The notes: a model not told the origin generated them from the sequence alone. A stretch of 64,000 nt of DNA from Robiginitomaculum antarcticum DSM 21748 (GCF_000365025.1 NZ_KB823013.1:248001-312000), one strand, 5' to 3'. Positions 9,129 through 18,901 are shown, counted from the stretch's first letter. Made by a program: numbers and translations.

Positions 9129-10469
9129 ACCCATCGCTTACGGGATGCGCTATTTTAAGCATCTCTTTTCGCCGATATTCAAGCGAACCACCGTCACCAT
9201 ATTGAGGCCGTGTGTTCTTATGGCCCATCAATGTGCAACGCAATCCATAGTCCAATCCAGCCTCCTGCATGCGTTTCTCAAAGGCGTGTCGAAAACTATA
9301 GATACGGTGCTTTTTGCTCGGCATCAGGCCGCGTGTGTGAAAGGTTTTAAGTAGCGCTGCGGATAATGAGTTGCCTTTATCTCGATAGCGCGGAAAGCCA
9401 TCAGGGGCGCATTTCATAGCTTCTAATGACACGCCGATAAGCGGAATGTCACGAGCAGACGCCATGGATTTGAGCTCTCTTTTTGCCGTCGGGCGGATAC
9501 GAATATACGGCACTTCAGCGTCCAAACAGATGTTTTCCGGTAGCAGATTAGCTATCTCGCTGGGTCTGCATCCTGTCTCGATAAGGGCGTAAGCGATGAT
9601 CTGCGCTTCGGCATTTATGCCGTCTAAGACTTTCGGCTTTAGTATTTTTGACTGCACCCAGTCGTTAGAGAACGAGGGCGTTGCTTCGGTCGGCGTGTCC
9701 TTAAACCGTAGCTTTCTGAATGGGTTTTCACGGTCTTCCTCGCCCTGATAAGTCCAATACTCTCGGAAGAGTTGGCGTAGGTTTCCTAGCTCTCTATTGG
9801 CGCTATTAGGGCGGTATGATCTGGTGCTGGAACTATCACTCCGTAGGCGTTCCCCCACCAATCATAGAACTGCCGCCCATGCTTTCGAGCTATCTCATCC
9901 ATCGTTAAGTTACCGCAAAGTGCCACAAAATGTTCCACAGCTCGGGTCTTGGTGGCTTTCCATCTAACGATTTGTTCGGGTGATTTACGGCTTGTCTCGC
10001 CAATGCTTAGCTTGTCGCAATAGAGATTAAAGGCATTGCGAATTGTGTCTTTTGGCGGCTCTATTGTACCAAGCACAGCTTGCGTATCTATCTCGGTTAT
10101 CTCGTCGTTCTTAAGCGTTTGCATACGCTCTAGCATGCTCTCAATCGGCTCATCGTTTAAGAGAGACGGGAACGGTTTAAAGTCAAAGCCAACTGCCACA
10201 GCGCGGCGTCTAGCCGTCCTGTAGCGGCACATTTCAGGCGACTCCTGAACGGCTTCTCCGTTCTTTTTGGCTAAAGCCGTTTCCCAAAAATGCTCATCTG
10301 AATCCATATACCTGTCCCGCATTTCGCGGGCGATTGTCAGGGAGTCTGTGTGCAAGGCTTTCTTCACTCTGCGGCGCTTATCAATAGTGCGGAAGCGGGA
10401 TGGAACGCGCCTTACATAATACCAAGTGTGGCCGCGTTGTTCGAGATAGTGATTTCGGCGAATGGTCAT
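9097..10469 (-). pseudogene. Tyrosine recombinase/phage-type integrase, frameshifted
   Basis: Two minus-strand frames together make one integrase of about 455 residues. The N-terminal frame (9786-10469) has the arm- and core-binding part and runs to KHGRQFYDWWG. The C-terminal frame (9097 to about 9861) continues as GERLRS and the segment PNSANRELGNLRQLFREYW, then the catalytic domain. That domain has an Arg in ETGCRPSEIANL, an S-F-R-H box in RIYSFRHAFEKR and LMGHKNTRPQYGDG near the expected tyrosine. The break falls in a run of five C on the plus strand (9852-9856); one added base would restore the frame. The gene starts about 130 bases from the 3' end of tRNA-Arg, the usual place for an island integrase. 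Confidence 0.8.
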
Positions 10470-10596
10470 AATCCATTGTACCCCATTCTGGACCCCAATT
10501 TGTCCCCCAAATTGGGGGGAAACTGGGGGGTTGCGAGAAAACGCGGGAAAAACAGTAGTCTTTCCAACGACTTAACGACTTTAAGAATGAGAGAAA

Positions 10597-10673
10597 TGGC
10601 GCACTGGGGAGGATTCGAACCCCCGACCCCTAGATTCGTAGTCTAGTGCTCTATCCAACTGAGCTACCAGTGC
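10597..10673 (-). tRNA. tRNA-Arg (anticodon ACG)
   Basis: The minus strand folds into a standard 77-base tRNA. The acceptor stem GCACTGG pairs with CCAGTGC, followed by discriminator G and an encoded CCA. The anticodon stem CTAGA/TCTAG encloses loop CTACGAA with anticodon ACG, and the T arm contains GGTTCGAATCC. The integrase gene lies just past its 3' end, which suggests that this tRNA was the attachment site. Confidence 0.97.
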
Positions 10674-10846
10674 GCGGTGCGGGCGAGCCCGCAAATAGAA
10701 GCGGCGTTAAAGCCCAACGGGCCACGTTTTGCAAGAGGCTTTTCAAAAGCAATGCAGTAAAGCGCGGTAAAGCCTATGCCCCAACTCTGCTTGTGAAAGT
10801 CTGTATCCTTCCCTATGAATTTAGAAACATTAGATGTGGAGGACAT

Positions 10847-12676
10847 ATGACACAGACAGACATGACGGAACCAAAGCGCAAAGGCTTTTTGGCGTGGGTT
10901 GAACGGACGGGAAACAGGCTGCCTGACCCGGTCTTTATTTTCTTCTACCTCATAATCTTGCTGATCATTATCTCTGTTGTCTGCGCGTTGCTGGCCGTAT
11001 CCGCGACGCATCCTACGGCCCTACAAGCGGATGGTACGCCCGCTATCATTGTGTCGGAAAGCTTGTTCTCAGCGCAAAATATACAGCGCCTGTGGGTCGA
11101 AATGCCCAAGACCTTCACGCACTTCCATCCCTTGGGTTACGTGCTGGTCGTCATGCTTGGCGCAGGCGTGGCTGAGCGCTGTGGATTGTTTGCCTCCGGC
11201 ATTCGCCAAGCGGTTAAAGGCGCGCCGCTTGCACTTTTGACGCCGGTCGTCGCGCTTGTCGCCATGCTGTCCAATCACGCCGCAGACGCCGGATATGTTG
11301 TCATGATCCCGTTGGCCGCAATATTATTTGCCAGTGTCGGCCGCCATCCTCTGGCCGGTATTGCCGCAGCTTTTGCCGGCGTATCCGGCGGGTTTTCCGC
11401 CAATATTGCGCCGGGGCAGCTTGACGCTCTGCTATTCGGTATTACCGAAGCCGCTGTCGACGGCTCAGGCTTGAACGTAGACTGGACGATGAATATTGCA
11501 GGTAATGCGTATTTTATTATGGCGCTTCTCTTCATCTACCTGCCTGTCATCTGGTTTGTGACGGATAAAGTTATCGAGCCGCGTCTGGGCAAATGGATCC
11601 CGTTGGGCGATTATGCGCAGAGCTATACTGGCGAAGACAAACCGCTCACAGAGGCCCAGCGCAAAGGTCTGCGTCATGCGGGCCTCGCTATATTAGCCGT
11701 GATTATATTGTGGGGCATCATGACATTTGCGCCCAATACGCCGCTGCTTGATGATGGGAATGTCATCGCAGGGGCGGGCCTCGGCGCGCAGTGGCTTCCG
11801 ATCGGACTTTTCCTTTTATCCTGCGCGGCCTTTGCCGTCGCATTTGTAATCGCCAAGGCTGTCACAAAGTTTAAAGTAGACTCATTCTGGCTTGATATCA
11901 TTATTAAATTAGCAATCTGGATCCTGGCTCTCTGTCTCGCAGTTTTTGCCACGAGCCTGATCTGGAGCCAAAGCCCGGGCATTCCGGTTGAAGGCATTGA
12001 AGATCAGCAGTGGTATCAAACCGCGACGCCGTTTTTCCGCTCTCTTGTGGCGGCCTTTATGATCTTGTTCCTCGCCGCGGGCTGGGCCTATGGCCGCGCA
12101 GCCGGAACGATCAAAGATCACCGTGATTTGGTCGGTATGATGGCGGAAGCGATGAAAGACATGGGCTATTATTTAGTTCTTGCTTTTGCTGCAGCGCATT
12201 TTGTTGCCATGTTTAACTGGTCCAATTTAGGTATTATCTCCGCCATTCACGGCGCGGATGTTATCCAAGGCAGCGGTCTGCCCTTGCCGATCGTCATTGG
12301 CCTAATCGTTCTTTTCGCAGCTTTGCTGAACCTGTTTGTCGGCTCAGCCAGCGCGAAATGGGCCCTGCTTGCGCCTGTGCTTGTCCCGATGCTGATGTTG
12401 CTGGGTATGTCACCGGAATCAGCGACTGCAGCTTACCGCGTTGGTGACGGCGCGACTAATATTATCACGCCGCTTATGGTCTATTTCCCGCTTATCCTTG
12501 TTTTTGCCCGCCGCTGGCAGAAAGATTATGGTCTGGGCTCGCTAACGGCCATGATGATTCCCTATTCGGTGTGGATGTTGATCACAGGTGTTGTCCTGAT
12601 GATGGTCTGGATTGGAATGGGCTTTGACCTTGGTCCGGGCGCGCCTGTGTCCTTCACGCTTCCCGGCGCAAATTAG
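10847..12676 (+). CDS. AbgT family transporter
   Basis: This 609-residue inner-membrane protein belongs to the AbgT family (p-aminobenzoyl-glutamate uptake or sulfonamide efflux transporters). It starts at the ATG at 10847, where GGAGG lies five bases upstream; the frame is open further upstream but runs into the tRNA. About 12 hydrophobic segments are visible. The region GLPLPIVIGLIVLFAALLNL followed by FVGSASAKWALLAPVLVPML and GDGATNIITPLMVYFPL is diagnostic of the family's C-terminal half. Transport is expected to be ion-coupled. It is a single gene, convergent with the P1 peptidase gene. Confidence 0.9.
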   Translation: MTQTDMTEPKRKGFLAWVERTGNRLPDPVFIFFYLIILLIIISVVCALLAVSATHPTALQADGTPAIIVSESLFSAQNIQRLWVEMPKTFTHFHPLGYVLVVMLGAGVAERCGLFASGIRQAVKGAPLALLTPVVALVAMLSNHAADAGYVVMIPLAAILFASVGRHPLAGIAAAFAGVSGGFSANIAPGQLDALLFGITEAAVDGSGLNVDWTMNIAGNAYFIMALLFIYLPVIWFVTDKVIEPRLGKWIPLGDYAQSYTGEDKPLTEAQRKGLRHAGLAILAVIILWGIMTFAPNTPLLDDGNVIAGAGLGAQWLPIGLFLLSCAAFAVAFVIAKAVTKFKVDSFWLDIIIKLAIWILALCLAVFATSLIWSQSPGIPVEGIEDQQWYQTATPFFRSLVAAFMILFLAAGWAYGRAAGTIKDHRDLVGMMAEAMKDMGYYLVLAFAAAHFVAMFNWSNLGIISAIHGADVIQGSGLPLPIVIGLIVLFAALLNLFVGSASAKWALLAPVLVPMLMLLGMSPESATAAYRVGDGATNIITPLMVYFPLILVFARRWQKDYGLGSLTAMMIPYSVWMLITGVVLMMVWIGMGFDLGPGAPVSFTLPGAN

Positions 12677-12682
12677 GTTAGG

Positions 12683-13666
12683 CTAAACTACCGCTTTAAT
12701 CACGCCGCGGGTCAGCGCGCGCGCCACGCAGCGCGCGGCCGCGGCGCCCAGTTCCGCCAGATGGACGGGGCCGGCGCACGGCGCGTTGCCGGTAGACAAG
12801 GCAAATATAGTGTCCCCGTCCAGCGGCGTATGGGCGGGTCGCACCGCCATGGCGACGCCGTCCTGAGCCATTATCGCGAGGCGTTTCAGCTGTTTCTGGG
12901 TCAGCGCGGCATTCACCGCGACCGCGCCGATGACCGTGCTTTGCCCCGCTAATTTCAGAGAGGACAGTTTCGTATCCTGTGCCACGCTCAGCGCGTAATT
13001 CTCCGGCGGGCGCTTGCCGCCAAATTCGCCGTCCACCTCATAGGTCCACGCATAAGGACAGTCAGTGCCGGGCATAAAAGGCGAACCGACTGGATTGGCT
13101 GCAATAATTGCGCCCACGGTAATATTGCCGAGCTTTTCCGAAGCACTGCCCAGTCCGCCCGGATACAGCCCCGCCATCGCGCCATATCCCGCGCCGATGC
13201 GCCCCTCTAACAGCCGCACAGCCGCGCCGTCACAGGCCTCGATCCCAAGACGGCGAAAAGGCGGGGTCATGCCCCACGCCTTGTCTCCGCCATTGGCATT
13301 ATCAAATAGAACTGCGGACGGCACGACAGGACTGACAGGGACAGGCGCTTTGCCCGCGACATATCCAAGGCCCTGCGCGCCCAGCCATGCCGTTACGCCA
13401 TCAGCTGCGGCAAGACCGTAAACGCTGCCTCCCGCGAGAACGATTGCGTGCACATGTTCTATCAATCCGCCATCGCAAAGCGCCATTATCTCGCGCGTGC
13501 CCGGCCCGCCGCCGCGCACATCCACGCTGCATATGGCCGCCGCCTCAGGTAAAATGACCGTGACGCCGCTTTTCACCAGACTGTCATGAGCTTGGCCCAC
13601 CGTCAGTCCGCCTGCATCGAGGATAGAATTGGTCGGCCCTGTTTTAATCATCATGTTTTTTACCAT
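12683..13666 (-). CDS. P1 family (DmpA/NylC-like) peptidase
   Basis: The 327-residue protein has the features of the S58/P1 self-cleaving hydrolases, which include L-aminopeptidase/D-Ala-esterase DmpA and nylon oligomer hydrolase NylC. It begins with a segment containing NSILDAGGLTVGQAHD and has CSVDVRGGGPGTRE near residues 46-59. The likely nucleophile at the autocleavage site is in AGQSTVIGAVAVNA (S243 or T244). Cleavage there would give alpha and beta chains in an N-terminal nucleophile fold. No signal peptide is present, so it is cytoplasmic. A second possible start is the ATG five codons in. The natural substrate is not deducible. Confidence 0.85.
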   Translation of the reverse strand: MVKNMMIKTGPTNSILDAGGLTVGQAHDSLVKSGVTVILPEAAAICSVDVRGGGPGTREIMALCDGGLIEHVHAIVLAGGSVYGLAAADGVTAWLGAQGLGYVAGKAPVPVSPVVPSAVLFDNANGGDKAWGMTPPFRRLGIEACDGAAVRLLEGRIGAGYGAMAGLYPGGLGSASEKLGNITVGAIIAANPVGSPFMPGTDCPYAWTYEVDGEFGGKRPPENYALSVAQDTKLSSLKLAGQSTVIGAVAVNAALTQKQLKRLAIMAQDGVAMAVRPAHTPLDGDTIFALSTGNAPCAGPVHLAELGAAAARCVARALTRGVIKAVV

Positions 13667-13867
13667 GCAGTATTTATGGCTTGGTGCCGCTTTTATGCAA
13701 GCGCTACTCTTTTATGGGATGTGGTATCATATTGGTCGGGTCAATAACGGGGCAATAAGATGTATATTACGCCAGCTTTGTCATATCCTGGCTTTATGGT
13801 ACCGTTTTTAAAATCCCCGCGGGAAGATAACGTGCCCGTGCTGCCAGCAGATGAGCCGGCGCAATAG

Positions 13868-14386
13868 CTAGCGGCTGCGGCCGCGTATGAGGCGGCGGGA
13901 TGCGCGGCTGCGCGGCGGCGGAACCACACCAACCCCGTCAAGACGGATAGAACGTTGCTGAGGCGCAGTTGTGTATCCATAAGGCCCTGCAAAGCGCGGA
14001 TCACCGGCAATATAGACGCGGCGGCCATTCATAGTCGGATAGGCATATTGCGGGCGGTGGTACAGATCATCGACATCATCTTCCAGCACGCTCTGTCTGT
14101 CTTCAAGCGCGTCCAGACGGAGGCTTTGCTCCGCGTCTTCATAGCCTGCATTTCGACTGGCTACATCCTGCGCCGAAGGCGCACTGGCGACATAGATGAT
14201 GCGGGTTTGGCGGCTTTGCGGACGAATAATTTTTACGCCGCGCTGTGATGATATGATCGTGCTCTGCCCGCCATTGGTCTGCGGTAGCGCTCCCGAATTA
14301 TGAGAATCGCACTTGCAATCCGCTGACGCGCCCGCACTGCCCATAAGCGTCGCGCAAGACAGTATAACCAAAAAAAGACCCCGCAT
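13868..14386 (-). CDS. Secreted hypothetical protein with coiled-coil middle
   Basis: From the ATG at 14386 the protein has 172 residues. The start is set by GAGGTGAT just upstream and by the signal peptide MRGLFLVILSCATLMGSAGA, cleaved near ASA-DC. The mature part begins with a Cys pair (CKC), has a charged heptad-like segment around residues 95-120 (RLDALEDRQSVLEDDVDDLY), and ends in an Arg-rich tail RSRASRRLIRGRSR. I do not recognise a family. It is probably periplasmic; the basic tail could bind nucleic acid, peptidoglycan or membrane, but this is a guess. Confidence 0.65.
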   Translation of the reverse strand: MRGLFLVILSCATLMGSAGASADCKCDSHNSGALPQTNGGQSTIISSQRGVKIIRPQSRQTRIIYVASAPSAQDVASRNAGYEDAEQSLRLDALEDRQSVLEDDVDDLYHRPQYAYPTMNGRRVYIAGDPRFAGPYGYTTAPQQRSIRLDGVGVVPPPRSRASRRLIRGRSR

Positions 14387-14440
14387 AATCACCTCACAAT
14401 ATTTTACCAAATTGCGCGGCGGCGGGGCCCTTATCAAGTA

Positions 14441-14468
14441 TTAGCGCGCCTCAGGCGAGGCGCGCTAA
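14441..14468 (-). terminator. Perfect 12-bp hairpin after the MBL hydrolase gene
   Basis: TTAGCGCGCCTC and GAGGCGCGCTAA form a perfect 12-base-pair stem with a four-base loop, 17 bases past the stop codon of the metallo-hydrolase gene. There is no clear U run, so it may act as a transcript end stabiliser or a weak terminator. Confidence 0.55.
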
Positions 14469-14484
14469 TAATGCTCGCCTGTCT

Positions 14485-15405
14485 TTAATCCAGAGAAAAA
14501 TATGTCGCGCGAACCATATTATCTTTGTCAATGAAGCTGTTATAGGCTTCCATACCGACCAGCGGATCCATTGCGACGACCTCATCGACAGTCTTGCCCC
14601 CGTCCATTGCGATAATGACTTTGCTGCGAATATCAACGAGCATGGCGTAAGAGGCTTGCAAATCAGCTTTCGTCGCAAGAGGACCGTGACCCGGGATAAT
14701 TTGAGTCTCATCGTCCGCCATATCCAGCGCCTTGTGCTGCGCTTCAATCATACCGTCAATATTTCCGCCCGCGCCGGTATCGACATAAGGAAACATACCG
14801 TTGAAATAATTATCCCCCAGATGCATGACATTGGCATCTTGAAAATAGACGATCGTATCACCGTCTGTATGACCGGGCGCATAGATCAGACGGGCGCTTT
14901 GACCGTTTAAATGGAAGGTCATATCGCTGCCATAGGTCAAATGCGGGGCCGCGTCAGGGCGGGCCCCGGATTCACGATCAAACAAATCGCTTTTTGTCGT
15001 CTCGGTCAGACGTTTATGAACATTGTGATGGGCGACGATGGTCGCGCCGGTTTCCATAAAGACAGCATTACCGCCCGTGTGATCGCCGTGAAAATGGGTA
15101 TTAATCAGTAAGCGAACAGGCTCATCTGAAATGGCGGACAGGGCCGTTTTAATCGCGGGGGACATATAATCATATTGGTCATCAATCATGATCAGGCCAT
15201 CTTCGCCGAATGACACGCCGATATTACCGCCGCGGCCAACCAGCATATAAATACCGCCGCCCAGATCTGTTGTCTCAATGCTGTATTCCGGCGCGGCCTC
15301 TTCAACCGTTTTTTCCGAGTCCGATTCAGGGCCGTGCGCCATAGCCGGAAAACCGGCGAGCGAGAGAAGCGCCAAAGCGCTGGCAGTGGTTTTTATATAT
15401 GACAT
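14485..15405 (-). CDS. Secreted MBL-fold metallo-hydrolase
   Basis: The 306-residue protein has an export signal (ALALLSLAGFPAMA, cleavage near AMA-HG) and the metallo-beta-lactamase fold. The zinc motif is HFHGDH (residues 104-109), with later metal ligands in APGHTDGDTIVYF, LGDNYFNGMF and IPGHGP. The sequence is closer to periplasmic MBL hydrolases of the quinoprotein-relay or glyoxalase-like type than to clinical class B lactamases. The substrate is unknown. It is a single gene; its upstream neighbour on the same strand is the hydroxyacid dehydrogenase gene, 20 bases away, so the two may be co-transcribed. Confidence 0.85.
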   Translation of the reverse strand: MSYIKTTASALALLSLAGFPAMAHGPESDSEKTVEEAAPEYSIETTDLGGGIYMLVGRGGNIGVSFGEDGLIMIDDQYDYMSPAIKTALSAISDEPVRLLINTHFHGDHTGGNAVFMETGATIVAHHNVHKRLTETTKSDLFDRESGARPDAAPHLTYGSDMTFHLNGQSARLIYAPGHTDGDTIVYFQDANVMHLGDNYFNGMFPYVDTGAGGNIDGMIEAQHKALDMADDETQIIPGHGPLATKADLQASYAMLVDIRSKVIIAMDGGKTVDEVVAMDPLVGMEAYNSFIDKDNMVRATYFSLD

Positions 15406-15424
15406 GATGCCTCCTAGACTAAAA

Positions 15425-16432
15425 TTAAGCGGCGCCGCTGGCCGGATTATACGATGCGCGCGGCGGCAGGACGCGGTCCGGCGGCATATGGGCGTCCATG
15501 ACCGCGCGAATATTTATCATAACTTTTTCGCCCATTTCTTGACGGGATTCTTCCGTAGCGCTTCCGATATGGGGCGCTAATATAACATTTGGCAGATCTA
15601 TAAGGTCCGGAGTTATATCCGGCTCGCGCTCATATACATCAAGCCCGGCGCCCGCAATTTCGCCTGAGCGCAAAGCAGCGGCCAGCGCGGCCTCGTCAAT
15701 TACATCGCCGCGTGATGTGTTGACAATATAGCTTTGCGGGCCAAGGCGCCGCAGACGCTGCGCATTAATCATGTGACGGGTTTGCGGCGTTGACGGGCAG
15801 TTGATCGAAACGATGTCTACAGCGCTGAGCATAGCGTCCAGATCGTCCCAATAACGCGCCTGCAAGCCCTCAGATATTGAGCGCGGCACTTCGGTGCGAT
15901 TATGATAATGTACGGACAGTCCGAACGCGCCGGCGCGGCGGGCCACAGCCTGACCAATACGGCCCATACCGACAATACCGAGCTTCATCCCGCGCACGCG
16001 GCGTCCGGTCATCCATGTCGGAGACCATCCGCTAAATCCGCCATCACGCAGGCGGCGGTCCGCCTCGACAAGACGGCGGGGCAAAGCGAGAATTATCGCC
16101 ATCGTCAGGTCAGCTGTATCTTCGGTTAGAACGCCGGGCGTATTCGTCACTAAAATCCCTTTGCGGTGCGCGGCCAACACGTCAATATGGTCAGTCCCCG
16201 CACCGAAATTGGCAATAAGTTTTAAGCGCGCCGAGGCCTTGGAAATAATACTGCCGTCAATCTTGTCCGTGACCGTCGGCACAAGCACATCGGCGCGCGA
16301 TATGGCGCTGCTCAGCTGCGCCGCGCTCATGGGCACATCATCATCGTTAAACTCGCAGGCAAACAGTGCGGACAGGCGCGCTTGCACGTCGGGCGGGAGC
16401 TTTCGGGTCACAATTACGAGCGGGGCGGTCAT
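15425..16432 (-). CDS. D-isomer-specific 2-hydroxyacid dehydrogenase (glyoxylate/hydroxypyruvate reductase type)
   Basis: The ATG at 16432 gives a 335-residue enzyme beginning MTAPLVIVTRKLPPDVQARL; upstream codons lack family similarity. The NAD(P) fold is shown by GIVGMGRIGQAVARR. The catalytic set is the Arg in VNTSRGDVIDEAAL, a Glu in YEREPDI and the His in LAPHIGSATEESR. Enzymes of this class reduce glyoxylate, hydroxypyruvate or related 2-oxoacids. The Arg shortly after the GxGxxG motif leaves NADPH preference possible. It sits upstream of the MBL hydrolase gene on the same strand. Confidence 0.88.
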   Translation of the reverse strand: MTAPLVIVTRKLPPDVQARLSALFACEFNDDDVPMSAAQLSSAISRADVLVPTVTDKIDGSIISKASARLKLIANFGAGTDHIDVLAAHRKGILVTNTPGVLTEDTADLTMAIILALPRRLVEADRRLRDGGFSGWSPTWMTGRRVRGMKLGIVGMGRIGQAVARRAGAFGLSVHYHNRTEVPRSISEGLQARYWDDLDAMLSAVDIVSINCPSTPQTRHMINAQRLRRLGPQSYIVNTSRGDVIDEAALAAALRSGEIAGAGLDVYEREPDITPDLIDLPNVILAPHIGSATEESRQEMGEKVMINIRAVMDAHMPPDRVLPPRASYNPASGAA

Positions 16433-16556
16433 ATCCGTATTGTGGCCAAGTGGCAGAGCAAGAACAAGTGTAAAGCCGCACATTGTCGCGGAAATTTTTA
16501 CCGGATGTCAGTGTATATTAAGGGAAGGTTAAGCCTAATCTGGGCATGACAGATTT

Positions 16557-17141
16557 ATGATTTTTTCTCGCAATACATTCATATTTATCACCTTTTTGGC
16601 GTTCGGAGTTTTCGGCGGCGAGACGGGCGCCGCGCAGACAACGCCTGCCGCTACGCCGCAACAAGCCATCTCAGCGCCCACCCAGCGCGTTATGAATGTG
16701 AAGACTCCTGCAAAACTCAATATGCCAAACTTTTCCGGCTATCCTCTTCCGCGCTATGTCTCGCTTCGTCACAATCGCAGCTATGGGCGCAGCGGGCCAA
16801 GCCGCGAACACGCTATTGCCTGGGTTTATGAGCGCAAAGGCCTACCTATGATAGTGGTGGCCGAAACCGAAGTTTTCCGTAAAGTACGCGATTTGGACGG
16901 CGATGAGACATGGATGCATAAAAGTCAACTTGTCGGCCGTCGGTCCGCCGTGGCTCTCCAGGATACAACGTTTTATGTGCGCCCCCGCGAAACCGCCAAA
17001 ATCCGCGTTATCACGGCTAAAAATACGATCCTGTTTATCGAAAACTGTGACCAAATCGGGTGGTGTAAAGTAGAGTCGAAAACAGGCCATAAGGGCTATG
17101 TGAAATCCCGCTCACTATGGGGTGTAGCGCCGCTACGATAG
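16557..17141 (+). CDS. Secreted bacterial SH3-domain protein
   Basis: This 194-residue protein has a signal peptide (FIFITFLAFGVFGGETGAAQ) and two SH3-like repeats in the second half. Repeat one includes YVSLRHNRSYGRSGPSREH and WVYERKGLPMIV, and repeat two includes AVALQDTTFYVRPRE and VKSRSLWGV. This is the SH3_4/DUF1058 type found in alphaproteobacterial periplasmic proteins. Such domains usually bind peptidoglycan or proteins at the cell wall. The 3' end overlaps the upstream flank of dapE but not its chosen start. Confidence 0.8.
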   Translation: MIFSRNTFIFITFLAFGVFGGETGAAQTTPAATPQQAISAPTQRVMNVKTPAKLNMPNFSGYPLPRYVSLRHNRSYGRSGPSREHAIAWVYERKGLPMIVVAETEVFRKVRDLDGDETWMHKSQLVGRRSAVALQDTTFYVRPRETAKIRVITAKNTILFIENCDQIGWCKVESKTGHKGYVKSRSLWGVAPLR

Positions 17142-17179
17142 CCCTTGCGCGCGGCAGGCCAAGCCGTCAAAAGCACCTC

Positions 17180-18334
17180 ATGACATTTGAGACCATAGAC
17201 TTTGCCGCCCGACTGATCCGCTGCGCTTCCGTGACGCCTTTGGACGCCGGCGCGCTCGATATACTTCAAACCGAGCTTGAAACGCTGGGCTTTGTCTGCA
17301 CGCGCTATCCCTTCGGCGCAGGCAAGGACCGCGTCGATAATCTGTATGCCCGCCTTGGCACCACTGCGCCCAATTTCTGTTTTGCAGGCCATACCGATGT
17401 TGTGCCGCAAGGCGAGGCTTCCGATTGGAGTGCGCCCGCCTTTGCCGGACAGGTCAAAGACGGCGCGCTATGGGGACGCGGTGCGGCGGATATGAAAGGC
17501 GGTATAGCGGCCATGGTCGGCGCGATTGCCGATCTGCGCGCAGGAGGCTGGATCCCCGAAGGCTCCATTAGTTTTTTGATCACCGGCGACGAAGAAGGCC
17601 CGGCCATTAACGGCACGGAAAAGCTGCTCAAAGCCATTACCGACGCGGGCGAAGTGATTGATCATTGTCTTGTCGGTGAGCCCACTAATCCGACCCAATT
17701 GGGCCAACACATTAAAAATGGACGGCGCGGATCCCTAAACGCTAAAATTACCGTCACAGGAACAGAGGGCCATGTCGCCTATCCGAATCTGGCCAATAAT
17801 CCTGTTCCGGCGCTAATGGAACTTTTGACCCGCCTGACCAAGCGCAAACTGGATCGCGGCAACAAGTTTTTTCAGCCATCAAATCTGGAAGTCACCACAA
17901 TCGACATTGGCAACCCGGCCCATAATGTCATTCCGAAAATTGCGCGGGCGCAGTTTAATATCCGCTTTAACACAGAGCATCACGGCGATGATCTCAAAGC
18001 CTGGATTATCGATGAAGTCGCTCACGTTGAAGATGATTATGATTGCAAAATCGACCCTAATCTACGCGTGACTGGCGAAGCTTTTCTTACCAAGCCGTGC
18101 GGCTTTACCGAAATTTTGCTGGACAGTGCCGAGCATATTTTGGGCGTTCGGCCGGAGCTATCCACTGCAGGCGGCACGTCCGATGCGCGTTATATCACTA
18201 ACTACGCCCCTGTGGCCGAATTTGGCCTGATCGGCGCAACCATGCATAAAGTGGATGAGCATGTCGCCGTCTCCGATATTATGACTTTGCAATGCATTTA
18301 TAGCGATGTCCTAACCCGCTATTTCGCGCAATAA
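17180..18334 (+). CDS. dapE: Succinyl-diaminopimelate desuccinylase
   Basis: The 384-residue protein starts at the ATG at 17180, matching family length; 21 extra upstream codons overlap the SH3 gene and are not conserved in type. It removes succinate from N-succinyl-LL-diaminopimelate in lysine and cell-wall synthesis. Zinc ligands and the catalytic acid are in CFAGHTDVVPQGE, GRGAADMKGGIAAMV and ITGDEEGPAINGTE. The dimerisation domain and the closing TAGGTSDARYI and His-containing DEHVAVSD segments are in place. The neighbouring membrane protein gene follows after 9 bases. Confidence 0.95.
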   Translation: MTFETIDFAARLIRCASVTPLDAGALDILQTELETLGFVCTRYPFGAGKDRVDNLYARLGTTAPNFCFAGHTDVVPQGEASDWSAPAFAGQVKDGALWGRGAADMKGGIAAMVGAIADLRAGGWIPEGSISFLITGDEEGPAINGTEKLLKAITDAGEVIDHCLVGEPTNPTQLGQHIKNGRRGSLNAKITVTGTEGHVAYPNLANNPVPALMELLTRLTKRKLDRGNKFFQPSNLEVTTIDIGNPAHNVIPKIARAQFNIRFNTEHHGDDLKAWIIDEVAHVEDDYDCKIDPNLRVTGEAFLTKPCGFTEILLDSAEHILGVRPELSTAGGTSDARYITNYAPVAEFGLIGATMHKVDEHVAVSDIMTLQCIYSDVLTRYFAQ

Positions 18335-18343
18335 GGCGGGCAG

Positions 18344-18901
18344 ATGAACCTCATACAAACCCTGTGGCGCGGTATGGTCTATGCTTTATCCGGAAACACC
18401 GATTGGCGCACGCATTTTAATCTTCGCCGCAACGGCATTTGGGCCGCTTATGCCGCCATGATAGCCGGCGCAGTTTTTTATGGCGTCATGGCCTATGCGT
18501 TTCAGGTCAATAGCGGCGCGGCCTCGCAAACTGGTCCTGCACTGGCGGCGATATTTCTTAGCGTCTACGTCTTTTCTTTCGCGCTTTACGCCTATGGGGC
18601 CGTGTTTTTCCTCAACCGTATAGATGATTTCCGGCCATGGCTCATTGTGCGTAGTTTTATCGCAGCATCATTAACCGCCATAATGGCTATCGTATTCGGA
18701 CTGTTCTTGATTGGTATTTTGCCGTTCCAAATCAGCTATTGGGCTGCGCTATGCCTATTTATTGCGCAGCTCTTGGTCGATATCCGTCTGGCACAAACCG
18801 TGTTGGATCAGGATTGGATACCGTCCATCTTCATCGGTATTGGCGTGCATGTAACCGCCCTCATCCTGCTGCTCGGCGCGCTGGCCAGCGTGGCCTATTA
18901 A
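18344..18901 (+). CDS. Hypothetical multi-pass membrane protein
   Basis: A 185-residue protein has four or five hydrophobic segments, around residues 33-52, 65-90, 100-125, 127-145 and 160-180. It follows dapE after nine bases and is probably in the same transcript. Similar small membrane proteins often follow dapE in alphaproteobacteria, but I cannot name a family. Its 3' end overlaps truA (opposite strand) by four bases. Confidence 0.7.
   Translation: MNLIQTLWRGMVYALSGNTDWRTHFNLRRNGIWAAYAAMIAGAVFYGVMAYAFQVNSGAASQTGPALAAIFLSVYVFSFALYAYGAVFFLNRIDDFRPWLIVRSFIAASLTAIMAIVFGLFLIGILPFQISYWAALCLFIAQLLVDIRLAQTVLDQDWIPSIFIGIGVHVTALILLLGALASVAY

Noticed and set aside
13629-13811. A 60-codon hydrophobic plus-strand frame
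   Set aside because: It overlaps the start of the P1 peptidase gene on the other strand, has no ribosome site and has an irregular composition.
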